Of a DNA stretch of 64,000 nucleotides, positions 9,757 through 17,572 are shown piece by piece. A model generated the notes under the pieces. The model had not been told where the DNA came from and searched no databases. It saw nothing but the letters and a program-made list of their open reading frames with translations. The position numbers and the translations under genes are program-made. This DNA is from Myxacorys californica WJT36-NPBG1 (GTDB lineage: Bacteria; Cyanobacteriota; Cyanobacteriia; Leptolyngbyales; Leptolyngbyaceae): positions 93,738-157,737 of the forward strand of contig JAHHHO010000005.1 of assembly GCA_019359315.1 (NCBI GenBank), read 5' to 3'. The first letter of the stretch is position 1. The number at the start of each line of letters is the position of its first letter.

Positions 9757-10443
9757 GGCGACAGCAGAGGCAGTTGTCGAAGTTTCTTCTAGCGTTTGAA
9801 TCAGAGTGCGGGCTTGATGTTGAATGAGTGACCAATCGCAAATTGCAGTTCCTCTAGAGTTGCGCTGATTGCTCATGGCTCCTTTCGGAAATAATCCGCT
9901 TGACAGTCCAACCGCGATCGCGCCTGCTTCGATCAAAGCTTTGGCATTGGTCGGCGTCACTCCTCCGGTTGGAATGAGCGGAACATCTCCAAGCGGTTGT
10001 TGCAGGACCCGAATATAGTCTGCACCGCCCACGGCTTGTACGGGAAAAACCTTAACGCTACTTGCTCCTGCTTGCCAAGCCGTAATGATTTCAGTCGGCG
10101 TCAGCGCACCTGGAATCATTGGAATTTCTTTAGCAACAGCAAGCCCAATCAAGTCGAGATTGGTATGGGGAGAAAAGGCAAATTCTGCACCCGCCGCGAT
10201 CGCGTCTTTTAGCTGAGCCGTGGTTAGAATTGTGCCTGTTCCGATCGTACAAGTGGGTAGCTCAATTCGCAGTTGAGAAATTAGATCTGCCGCGCGATCG
10301 CTATCCCAAGTAATTTCAATTAGTTTCATTCCCCCTGCTGCAACTGCTGTTGCCATCTGTTGCCCCAAACAAAATTGGGGAGCGCGAATCACTGCGATCG
10401 CACGATGTTGTTGAGCTAATTTCAACCAAGTTTGGGAGTCCAT
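9748..10443 (-). CDS. eda: 2-dehydro-3-deoxy-phosphogluconate aldolase (KDPG/KHG aldolase family)
   Basis: This is a class I aldolase of the Entner-Doudoroff route, splitting KDPG to pyruvate and glyceraldehyde-3-phosphate. The (beta/alpha)8 hallmarks are seen: KLIEITWDS with the catalytic Glu, FAFSPHTNLDLI, the Schiff-base lysine in SVKVFPVQAVGG, and the phosphate-binding PLIPTGGVTP. At about 231 residues it is slightly longer than E. coli Eda, with a Thr/Ala-rich tail. The ATG at 10443 is preferred to the TTG at 10458. The 3' end overlaps the convergent double-MarR gene by 9 bases. Confidence 0.88.
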   Translation of the reverse strand: MDSQTWLKLAQQHRAIAVIRAPQFCLGQQMATAVAAGGMKLIEITWDSDRAADLISQLRIELPTCTIGTGTILTTAQLKDAIAAGAEFAFSPHTNLDLIGLAVAKEIPMIPGALTPTEIITAWQAGASSVKVFPVQAVGGADYIRVLQQPLGDVPLIPTGGVTPTNAKALIEAGAIAVGLSSGLFPKGAMSNQRNSRGTAICDWSLIQHQARTLIQTLEETSTTASAVAST

Positions 10444-10645
10444 TTGGTTAACGTTCAATTAAGAGAAACTGAGTTGAACTTAATATCTCTTTACTCAAAA
10501 CCTTTGCTTTTTTGCTAAAAGAACAAAACACAATTACAACTCATTCATAAGAAGTAGAGACAGGTTAGGTCGTTAGAAAGAGGGAGCCTTCTAATTGAAT
10601 TTATACACTTAGGCTGTAGTGACGAAACTTTAGGAGATAACACAT

Positions 10646-11686
10646 ATGGCTTTACATAAGATTAAAGACTTTGATCCTGATTATCGTAATCATTTTGATG
10701 GTGACGATGTAAAAGATCTAGATTTATATGCTGGTGATGAAAAAATTGGTTCCGTAAACGATGTCTTAGTAGATGAAAACGGCCAATTCCGCTATTTAAT
10801 TATCAATACTGGTGCATGGATATTTGGTAAAAAAGTAATGCTGCCGATCGGCCGTGCGAGAATTGATTATAGCGCTCGTCGCGTTTATGCCGATGGCTTG
10901 ACTAGGCAGCAAGTAGAGGCTCTACCAGAATTCACGGATGATTTGAAGATCGATTACGATCACGAAGAGCAGGTTCGCGGCGTGTATCGCTCTTCTGGTA
11001 CGACCGGCACGACTGGCATGACCGGAATGACTGGTATGACTGGAGCAGCTGGCACGACCGAAGCTTCTTTGGATGCTTCCGCTCCTCTAAATTCCCCGAC
11101 TCCGGTTGAAGGAATGCCCTATACCGGTTCCTCGATGGGTGCTACGACAGGTGCTTTCGCCGCAGATACTAACTCAGGTGCTTTCGCCGCAGATACTAAC
11201 CTTGGTCGTGACTATGATCGCGATACCTATAACTACGACGAACACGATAGAGACTTATTCGACTTAGGTCGTCAGGACGACCGCATTCGGTTGTATCAAG
11301 AGCGCTTGATTGCTAGCAAGACTCGTCAGAAGACCGGCGAAGTTACTGTAGGCAAGCATGTTGAAACTGAGACGGCTCGCGTTGATGTGCCCGTTGAGAA
11401 AGAGCGTGTTGTGATTGAGCGGGTTAACGCGACCGATACAACTGCTGTTACTCCAGGTGAAGCTACGTTCACCGGAGGCGAAGTCGCTCGCGTAGAAGTC
11501 TACGAAGAGACGCCTGATATCCATAAGGAAGCGTTCGTTCGGGAAGAAGTGCGCGTGAAGAAGGTTGTGGATCAAGACACTGTGACTGCCGAAGACGAAG
11601 TCCGTCGCGAAGAACTGGACATCGATACTCAAGGTCGTCCGATCATCGACAACGATCGTACCAACGTCGATCGCGCTAGTCGGTAG
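10646..11686 (+). CDS. PRC-barrel and DUF2382 domain protein, stress-response type
   Basis: Residues ~10-90 form a PRC-barrel (KIGSVNDVLVDENGQFRYLIINTG). A Gly/Thr/Met repeat linker (TGMTGMTGMTG) and a duplicated GAFAADTN segment follow. The C-terminal ~130 residues are DUF2382 (RLIASKTRQKTGEVTVGKHV and PVEKERVVIERV), the domain found in YsnF-type stress proteins. DUF2382 proteins are often induced by desiccation or oxidative stress; their biochemical role is unsettled. A good ribosome site (TAGGAGAT) precedes the ATG. The next gene is a diverged relative. Confidence 0.85.
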   Translation: MALHKIKDFDPDYRNHFDGDDVKDLDLYAGDEKIGSVNDVLVDENGQFRYLIINTGAWIFGKKVMLPIGRARIDYSARRVYADGLTRQQVEALPEFTDDLKIDYDHEEQVRGVYRSSGTTGTTGMTGMTGMTGAAGTTEASLDASAPLNSPTPVEGMPYTGSSMGATTGAFAADTNSGAFAADTNLGRDYDRDTYNYDEHDRDLFDLGRQDDRIRLYQERLIASKTRQKTGEVTVGKHVETETARVDVPVEKERVVIERVNATDTTAVTPGEATFTGGEVARVEVYEETPDIHKEAFVREEVRVKKVVDQDTVTAEDEVRREELDIDTQGRPIIDNDRTNVDRASR

Positions 11687-11738
11687 AACTGAAAGCTTTG
11701 CTTTTAGGCTGCACTTAATTAGTAATTAGGTAAAAGTG

Positions 11739-11771
11739 GGCAGAGCTATTTCAAGTAGCTCTGCCTCTTTT
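11739..11771 (+). terminator. Rho-independent terminator of the first PRC/DUF2382 gene
   Basis: A perfect 10-bp stem (GGCAGAGCTA / TAGCTCTGCC) with a 7-base loop is followed by TCTTTT. It ends before the preferred start of the next gene, which argues against using the GTG at 11736 as a start. Confidence 0.75.
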
Positions 11772-11801
11772 GAAAGAGAAGAAGTGATTTACTACAGGAA
11801 A

Positions 11802-12794
11802 ATGGCTGGCAAAATGTATACGGAATCGTCACAATATTCCGATAGCAATCCGCTTGAAGATCGGCTGGATAATCTTAGACAAAAGTTAATTGGATTTGAA
11901 GTAGTTAATCAACAAAATGAACTTGTTGGAATTGTTGAGAATCTGATTATTGATGCAACGCAACATCTAAATTTTGTTTTGACCCGTTCTCTGTCTGATC
12001 CTCTACAAAAAAGCTTTTTATTAGAAAGTAGATTGGTCGATCGTGTAAATCCAAAATCTCGCGCACTATTAGTTAGTTTAAGTCCTGCTGGTCTTGCAAA
12101 TTTGCCTGTATATCCTATGCAATCCGACGCCTCAAAAAGGGATCTAATCCAGTCAGACAATCGCCTTAGTTCTCGTCATTCGCCAGCAGACCCGCAAGCG
12201 ATTAGCGCAGAGCGCAACTCCGCAGGAACCGCTTCTCCCATGACGCAGAGCGCAACGGGCGCAATTCCGCAGGAACTGCTTCCTCCTAAGGTGATTGAAC
12301 AAGATGTGGTTGAACAAGGTGTGGTTGAACAGCAAGATGTCCTTAGACAGAACGTTGTTCAGGAAGAAACCATTCGCCTGTTAGAAGAACGGCTTAAGGT
12401 TAATTACCAGAAACAGAAGGTTGGCGAAGTCATTGTCCGTAAGGAAATCGAGACTCGCATGATTCAAGTTCCGGTGCGTCGCGAGAAATTGATTGTTGAG
12501 CAGGTTGGCGATTCCCCTCGGAGGCTCGCGGAGATTGACTTAGGACAGGGCGAGATTGAGGGCTTAGAACTCCTTGGCTCAGAAGCGACTTCAGAACGTA
12601 CCATTGCTTCTGGTTCTACGGCGCAGGGTTCTATCGTGAAAGGCGAAGTTTCGTCTCCTCGAACTGCGGCTTGGTTGTTGGATGCGATCGCGCGTCAATC
12701 TAATCACGGTTGCAAGCGGATTCGTATTGAAATTGAGCTAGACAATCCGAGTCATCAGGAAACTTATCAAAGCTGGTTAGATCGTTGTCGCTAA
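11802..12794 (+). CDS. Second PRC-barrel/DUF2382-type protein
   Basis: This protein of about 330 residues has the same layout as its upstream neighbour. It has an N-terminal PRC-like barrel (LIGFEVVNQQNELVGIVENLI), a disordered middle with repeated VVEQ units, a DUF2382-like segment (LEERLKVNYQKQKVGEVIVR and PVRREKLIVEQV), and a C-terminal extension ending in a helix (CKRIRIEIELDNPSHQETY). The start is uncertain: GTG 11784, ATG 11802 or ATG 11814 are possible. I use 11802 because the upstream part overlaps the preceding terminator. It probably arose from an old tandem duplication and may serve the same stress response. Confidence 0.75.
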   Translation: MAGKMYTESSQYSDSNPLEDRLDNLRQKLIGFEVVNQQNELVGIVENLIIDATQHLNFVLTRSLSDPLQKSFLLESRLVDRVNPKSRALLVSLSPAGLANLPVYPMQSDASKRDLIQSDNRLSSRHSPADPQAISAERNSAGTASPMTQSATGAIPQELLPPKVIEQDVVEQGVVEQQDVLRQNVVQEETIRLLEERLKVNYQKQKVGEVIVRKEIETRMIQVPVRREKLIVEQVGDSPRRLAEIDLGQGEIEGLELLGSEATSERTIASGSTAQGSIVKGEVSSPRTAAWLLDAIARQSNHGCKRIRIEIELDNPSHQETYQSWLDRCR

Positions 12795-12845
12795 CTTCTC
12801 TAGCGATCGCAGCGATATGACCGTGATGAGTTTGTGTCAACAGTG

Positions 12846-12932
12846 ATGACTGAGATTCAGATTTCGGTGGAAGATGATGGCGCGATCGTAGAGAAAACGC
12901 AAACGGATAGCGATCGAGTCCAAAAGAAATGA
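12846..12932 (+). CDS. Possible 28-residue leader peptide or gene remnant before the 21-bp repeats
   Basis: The frame ATG 12846 to TGA 12930-12932 encodes an acidic 28-residue peptide (MTEIQISVEDDGAIVEKTQ...). Its stop overlaps the ATG (12929) of the repeat-encoded frame in an ATGA arrangement, a common sign of translational coupling. It is short and may be chance or the front of a decayed gene. Confidence 0.25.
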   Translation: MTEIQISVEDDGAIVEKTQTDSDRVQKK

Positions 12933-13228
12933 TCCGCGAATGTTACAACGTTCGTAACCAAAGTCGTAATGTTCGCAACGAAAGTCGTAACGTTCGTTAC
13001 GAAGGTCGTAACATTCGTGACCAAGGTCGTAATGTTCGTGACCAAAGTCGTAACATTCGTGACCAAGGTCGTAATTTTTGTAACGAACGCTACGATAATC
13101 GTGACCAAACCTATCGCAATCGTGACCAAACCTGCAAACCTTATCAACCTGCTCAAGCGACCTGCAAAATCTTCCTCGCAAAATATACCTTTAAAGTCTT
13201 TGTCTCGTTTCTTTCCGTATCTTTCTAG
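12929..13228 (+). CDS. Repeat-encoded basic/polar protein of uncertain reality
   Basis: This 99-residue frame is made mostly of heptapeptide units such as NVRNQSR, NVRNESR, NIRDQGR and NVRDQSR, followed by a hydrophobic tail (IFLAKYTFKVFVSFLSVSF). The underlying DNA is a 21-bp tandem repeat, so several other frames on both strands are also open (for example FVTKVVT units on the plus strand). I cannot tell which frame, if any, is translated. The ATGA overlap with the small frame upstream is the only argument for this one. Confidence 0.3.
   Translation: MIRECYNVRNQSRNVRNESRNVRYEGRNIRDQGRNVRDQSRNIRDQGRNFCNERYDNRDQTYRNRDQTCKPYQPAQATCKIFLAKYTFKVFVSFLSVSF
12950..13138 (+). repeat. 21-bp tandem repeat array, nine units
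   Basis: Nine consecutive 21-base units follow the pattern gttcgtaaccaaagtcgtaa plus one base. Units 1-6 (12950-13075) are close to each other and units 7-9 are more diverged. The period is a multiple of three and of about two helical turns, so it could encode heptads or act as a DNA structure. It fills the gap between the DUF2382 gene and ribF. Confidence 0.9.
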
Positions 13229-13262
13229 ATTTTCCGAATCGAGATGTGTCAAAATGTGAAGT

Positions 13263-14213
13263 GTGTGGATCACTTCTTCCCCCTCTACAGCCCTAACACC
13301 AACTGCTGTTGCCCTAGGAAACTTCGATGGCATTCATCTAGGGCATCGTCAGGTCATTTCGCCTGTTCTTGGCACTGGCACTGGCAACCGCCCCACCGTC
13401 GTCACCTTTTCTCCCCATCCCACTGAATTCTTTACCGGGAAACCGCGATCACTGCTGACACCCCTCGACGAAAAAGCCGCTTGCCTCGAAGCAATGGGAG
13501 CTGAGCAACTCGTGATGTTGCCCTTTACCCAAGAACTGGCAGCCCTGACCCCGCAGCAGTTTGTCGAAGAGATCTTAGTGCAACACATGCAGGCGCAGCA
13601 CGTCAGCGTCGGCGTAGACTTTCGGTTTGGCTGCAAGCGACTCGGCACAGCAGAAGATCTGAGCGCGATCGCGGCCACCTTCGGCGTCAGCACCACGATC
13701 GTTCCTCTCCTCACCTTTCACGGCAAGCGCATCAGTAGCTCCTCCATTCGGGGAGCGCTTCTCAGTGGAGACGTGAAAACCGCGAATCGAATGTTAGGTC
13801 GCTCCTACCGTTTAGTCGGGGAAGTGGTCAAGGGACAACAGCTTGGACGCACCATCGGCTTTCCAACCGCAAACCTACAACTGCCAGCCAACAAGCTAGT
13901 TCCTCGACAAGGCGTGTACGGCGTCAGAGTTTCTGAGCCAGGAAAAGAGCCATTGCCAGGAAAAGAGCTATTGGGCGTGATGAATATTGGCAACCGTCCG
14001 ACCGTAAACGGTTTGGCACAGACCATTGAAGTTCATCTACTCGATTGGACAGGAGACTTATACGGGCACACGCTCACCGTTGAGCTAGAAGAATTCATTC
14101 GCCCTGAGCAGAAGTTTGCTTCCCTCGAAGAGTTACAAGCTCAAATTAGCGCAGATTGCGAGATTGCAAGAACGACGTTAGCCGTTTCCTCGTACCGCGC
14201 CAATCAGATTTAG
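13263..14213 (+). CDS. ribF: Bifunctional riboflavin kinase / FAD synthetase
   Basis: The N-terminal nucleotidyltransferase domain shows GNFDGIHLGH with the HxGH motif, and FGCKRLGTAEDL and ISSSSIRGALLSGDV are present. The C-terminal riboflavin kinase domain carries GRTIGFPTANL and MNIGNRPTVNG. The enzyme makes FMN then FAD from riboflavin. The length of 316 residues is typical. The GTG at 13263 is the furthest plausible start; the conserved region begins about 15 codons later. It lies just before the MoxR gene on the same strand. Confidence 0.93.
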   Translation: MWITSSPSTALTPTAVALGNFDGIHLGHRQVISPVLGTGTGNRPTVVTFSPHPTEFFTGKPRSLLTPLDEKAACLEAMGAEQLVMLPFTQELAALTPQQFVEEILVQHMQAQHVSVGVDFRFGCKRLGTAEDLSAIAATFGVSTTIVPLLTFHGKRISSSSIRGALLSGDVKTANRMLGRSYRLVGEVVKGQQLGRTIGFPTANLQLPANKLVPRQGVYGVRVSEPGKEPLPGKELLGVMNIGNRPTVNGLAQTIEVHLLDWTGDLYGHTLTVELEEFIRPEQKFASLEELQAQISADCEIARTTLAVSSYRANQI

Positions 14214-14308
14214 CGAAACCTTCGCGTTCGATCAACACGCTTGAGCGCGCCAAGGGCGGGAACCCTGAGTATGATCAACAGGATTCTTCAACCCCTAGGA
14301 TTTTCGCT

Positions 14309-15217
14309 ATGAGAGACCGGATTGAGCAACTCGTTCAGAATTTGAACCGTGCTATCGTTGGAAAACACGAGGCGATCCGCTTGGTTCTGGTTGCCCTGCT
14401 CTCTGGGGGACACGCCTTGCTAGAAGACGTTCCCGGCGTTGGCAAGACCCTATTGGCAAAATCGTTAGCCAAATCCATTGACGGCAAGTTTCAACGGTTG
14501 CAATGCACACCAGACTTGCTGCCGAGCGACGTGACCGGAACCAACATTTGGAATCCCAGCACTGGAAGCTTTGAGTTTCTGGCTGGCCCGGTGTTCGCCA
14601 ACATCTTGCTAACCGACGAAATTAATCGGGCTACTCCCCGAACGCAAGCTGCCTTGCTCGAAGTCATGGAAGAACACCAAGTAACGATCGATGGTCATTC
14701 CCGTAAAGTACCGGAACCCTTCTTTGTCATTGCCACTCAGAACCCTGTGGAATACCAGGGAACCTTCCCGCTCCCCGAAGCTCAAATGGATCGCTTTGCT
14801 TTGTCATTATCGCTCGGCTATCCCACGGAAGCTGAGGAACTGCAAATGTTACAGCGACTCTCCACCGGGTTTGCCCCCGAAGCTCTGCAGCCTTGCATCA
14901 GTTTGGAGGAGGTGCAACAGCTTCAGAAGTTGTGTACTCAAGTCACGGTCGAACTCTCGTTGCAGCAGTATATTTTGAACCTGGTTCGAGCCACCCGACA
15001 GGATGAAGAAGTCACGCTGGGTGCAAGTCCGCGAGGAACGCTGGCGCTACAGAAAGCCGTTCAAGCGTTGGCATTTTTAGAAGGCAGAGATTACGCAATT
15101 CCAGACGATGTAAAAGAACTTGCGCCGCACGTGTTGTCTCACCGCATCATTTCGGCAGGCGGACGGCGCTCTAGCGCGATCGTTGATCGACTGCTGCGCT
15201 CGATCGCAATTCCATAA
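14309..15217 (+). CDS. MoxR-family AAA+ ATPase
   Basis: The Walker A motif is DVPGVGKTLLAKS and Walker B is ILLTDEINRATPRTQAALLE, followed by the sensor segment ATQNPVEYQGTFPLPEAQMDRF that is diagnostic of MoxR proteins. The length is 302 residues from the ATG at 14309; the frame is open upstream into ribF but that part is not MoxR-like. MoxR ATPases act as chaperones that mature metalloenzymes or membrane complexes, usually with a VWA-domain partner. No VWA gene is adjacent here, so the client is unknown. Confidence 0.9.
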   Translation: MRDRIEQLVQNLNRAIVGKHEAIRLVLVALLSGGHALLEDVPGVGKTLLAKSLAKSIDGKFQRLQCTPDLLPSDVTGTNIWNPSTGSFEFLAGPVFANILLTDEINRATPRTQAALLEVMEEHQVTIDGHSRKVPEPFFVIATQNPVEYQGTFPLPEAQMDRFALSLSLGYPTEAEELQMLQRLSTGFAPEALQPCISLEEVQQLQKLCTQVTVELSLQQYILNLVRATRQDEEVTLGASPRGTLALQKAVQALAFLEGRDYAIPDDVKELAPHVLSHRIISAGGRRSSAIVDRLLRSIAIP

Positions 15218-15271
15218 GATAGTAAGGTGAGAGGTTCAACTATCGTCCGCCTTTATCGATGGAAAACTGCT

Positions 15272-15859
15272 ATGCTTTCGTCCTCACTAGTTGTACGAAT
15301 TCCGTCCTCCATTCTCGCGATGACAGATGACCAGTTTTTTGAGTTCTGTCGGTTTAACCGTGACCTGCAAATTGAGCGCGATCGCTATGGAGAAATTTCA
15401 ATTATGTCCCCCGCAGGTTCAGAAACTGGAAATCGAGAAGCCAGAATTATTCATCAGTTAGTGAACTGGTCAGACGAAGACGGTACTGGACTGGCATTTA
15501 GCTCTAGCGCGGGCTTCAAGCTCTCGACCGGGGCAGATCGTTCTCCTGATGCGTCTTGGATTACAATCGAGCGCTGGAACACACTCACGCCTGAGCAGCA
15601 GCAAAAGTTCGCTCCGATTTGTCCTGATTTTGTCGTTGAGCTGCGATCGCTCTCTGACAACCTCAAACCCTTGCAAGAGAAGATGGAGGAGTACGCGCAA
15701 GAACCGGGATTTCGGTTGGGTTTGTTGATTGACCGCAAGCATCGAAGAGTCTACATTTACCGAGCGGGACAAGCAACCGAATGTTTAGAGAATCCTGAAA
15801 CCGTAAGCGCTGATCCCGTGTTGCCAAACTTCGTTCTAAAGTTGAGTAAGGTTTGGTAG
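15272..15859 (+). CDS. Uma2 family (DUF820) putative endonuclease
   Basis: This 195-residue protein has the PD-(D/E)XK-like core of Uma2 proteins. It shows the N-terminal MTDDQFFEFC..NRDLQIERDRYGEISIMSPAGSETG, then SPDASWI, then FVVELRSLSDNLKPLQEKM with the catalytic Glu and the K-containing segment. The family is hugely expanded in cyanobacteria and its function is not settled; nuclease activity is inferred from fold. The ATG at 15272 gives the normal family length. A second Uma2 gene lies at 19922. Confidence 0.82.
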   Translation: MLSSSLVVRIPSSILAMTDDQFFEFCRFNRDLQIERDRYGEISIMSPAGSETGNREARIIHQLVNWSDEDGTGLAFSSSAGFKLSTGADRSPDASWITIERWNTLTPEQQQKFAPICPDFVVELRSLSDNLKPLQEKMEEYAQEPGFRLGLLIDRKHRRVYIYRAGQATECLENPETVSADPVLPNFVLKLSKVW

Positions 15860-15987
15860 AAGTTCTGCATTCCTGAAGATTTTTTAGATTACGGACGGAT
15901 TTCACCCAGCGATCAGCGGGACAAGCTCTGAAAGATGGCTCGTAATGCGCCAGAATTTAACTAGGGAAACACGCAGGACGCGATCGA

Positions 15988-16962
15988 ATGGATATCAAAC
16001 GTGGATTTGTCAGTGCAGTCGGCAATACGCCACTCATCCGCCTCAATAGTTTTAGTGATGAAACTGGGTGTGAAATTTTGGGCAAAGCAGAATTTCTCAA
16101 CCCAGGCGGATCGGTTAAAGATCGAGCTGCCCTCTACATCATTGAAGATGCCGAAGCAAAAGGCTTACTCAAACCGGGAGGAACGGTAGTCGAAGGAACC
16201 GCAGGCAACACAGGAATTGGACTTGCCCACATCTGTAACGCCAAGGGCTACAAGTGCCTGATCATCATTCCTGATACTCAATCTCAAGAGAAAATTGACC
16301 TGTTGCGAACTTTAGGTGCAGAAGTTCGCACGGTTCCAGCAGTTCCTTACAAAGACCCGAACAACTACGTCAAACTGTCGGGCCGAATTGCGGCAGAAAT
16401 GGACAACGCAGTTTGGGCAAATCAGTTCGAGAATCTTGCCAACCGTGAGGCACACTACAAAACGACCGCTCCAGAAATGTGGGCGCAGACTGACGGCAAC
16501 ATCGACGCCTGGGTGACTGCAACCGGGACAGGCGGAACCTATGCAGGCGTGTCGATGTTTCTCAAAGAAAAGAATCCGAACATCCGATGCGTGCTTGCTG
16601 ACCCAATGGGAAGTGGGCTGTATAGCTACGTGAAAACCGGCGAGATTAAGCTTGAAGGCAGTTCGATCACCGAAGGCATTGGCAATAGCCGCATCACCGG
16701 AAATATGGAAGGTGCACCGGTCGATGATGCGATTCAGATTGACGATCGCGAAGCGATTCGGGTGATCTACCAACTGATGGAGAAAGACGGCTTATTTATG
16801 GGCGGCTCGGTAGGAATTAACGTCGCGGCAGCCGTTGTCTTGGCAAAACAAATGGGAGCCGGACATACGATCGTCACCGCTCTCTGTGATGGCGGCAGTC
16901 GCTATCAGTCCAAACTATTTAACCGAGATTGGTTAGCATCGAAGGGATTGTTACCGAATTGA
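15988..16962 (+). CDS. cysK: Cysteine synthase (O-acetylserine sulfhydrylase)
   Basis: This PLP enzyme forms cysteine from O-acetylserine and sulfide. The PLP lysine is in NPGGSVKDRAALYII, the substrate loop is GTAGNTGIGLA, and the glycine-rich phosphate loop is TATGTGGTYAGVS. The length is 324 residues. The GTAGNT sequence, rather than PTSGNT, places it in a branch seen in cyanobacteria and fungi and leaves open related beta-replacement chemistry. It is followed after 9 bases by a small 2Fe-2S-type gene, probably co-transcribed. Confidence 0.9.
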   Translation: MDIKRGFVSAVGNTPLIRLNSFSDETGCEILGKAEFLNPGGSVKDRAALYIIEDAEAKGLLKPGGTVVEGTAGNTGIGLAHICNAKGYKCLIIIPDTQSQEKIDLLRTLGAEVRTVPAVPYKDPNNYVKLSGRIAAEMDNAVWANQFENLANREAHYKTTAPEMWAQTDGNIDAWVTATGTGGTYAGVSMFLKEKNPNIRCVLADPMGSGLYSYVKTGEIKLEGSSITEGIGNSRITGNMEGAPVDDAIQIDDREAIRVIYQLMEKDGLFMGGSVGINVAAAVVLAKQMGAGHTIVTALCDGGSRYQSKLFNRDWLASKGLLPN

Positions 16963-16971
16963 AGCTGACTC

Positions 16972-17262
16972 ATGAGGATCGGACTAGAGCCACAATGCGT
17001 GCGAGTTTGCCAGAATAAGTCGTGTCGCAAACTGGGAGCCGCTAAGGTACTCGCTGCGTTTCAAGCCCATCCCATAATAGGGGTCGAAATTGAGAGTAGT
17101 CGCTGTCTTGGGCAATGCGGGAACGGCCCGATGGTACTCGTCTTGCCCGAGCAGGTTTGGTATTGTCGGGTGTCGCCTGAAGAGGTAGACGCGATTAAAA
17201 CTCGTCACTTAATTAATGGACGCCCGATTCAATCGATGCTGTATCGCAAATTTCACGGTTAG
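16972..17262 (+). CDS. Thioredoxin-like (2Fe-2S) ferredoxin
   Basis: This 96-residue protein has the Cys spacing of the thioredoxin-like ferredoxin family: VCQNKSCRKLGA (Cys13, Cys18) and RCLGQCGNGP (Cys45, Cys49), with an additional Cys9. These proteins carry a 2Fe-2S cluster on a thioredoxin fold and move electrons in small redox systems. It follows cysK closely, which suggests shared expression and a role in sulfur or redox metabolism; the partner is not identified. Confidence 0.82.
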   Translation: MRIGLEPQCVRVCQNKSCRKLGAAKVLAAFQAHPIIGVEIESSRCLGQCGNGPMVLVLPEQVWYCRVSPEEVDAIKTRHLINGRPIQSMLYRKFHG

Positions 17263-17572
17263 TGCAAGCCCTTACGCGATTGGCGCTGCCAAGCTTCAAA
17301 GAATCAGCGCAAAGCGCAACTTTGAAGAAAATGGCTTTACCAAGCTCCGCAGGGGTTCGAGAAGTCCGTTGGATTGCCCGATCAGAAACTCAGCCTGGTG
17401 AAGCCTTAGCGATCGATACCGCTTCTTCCCATACAAAGAGTTGCGCTTCGGTGGAACCCGTTTTAGCATAGGGCTAGTTTTTTAGAAGAGAGTTACACAG
17501 CTTTTCCAAAGCTAGGTAAAGAGGTGTCTCCTGTCTTTTTCTGACAACGAACTCAGCGTTGAGGCAAGTAGA
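17263..17572. other. Intergenic region before ltrA-like gene
   Basis: About 310 bases. Short open frames here have no recognisable features and look accidental. I see no hairpin followed by T-run and no clear promoter. Confidence 0.4.

Noticed and set aside
12950..13138. CRISPR-like array
   Set aside because: Units are contiguous with no spacers and no cas genes are present.
12837..13333. Long minus-strand frames through the 21-bp repeats (VTNVTT and GHECYDL repeats)
   Set aside because: They are by-products of a repeat whose period is a multiple of three; one even overlaps the ribF start.
17216..17471. Two short overlapping frames after the ferredoxin-like gene
   Set aside because: Compositionally unlike proteins of the window, no ribosome site and no recognised motif.
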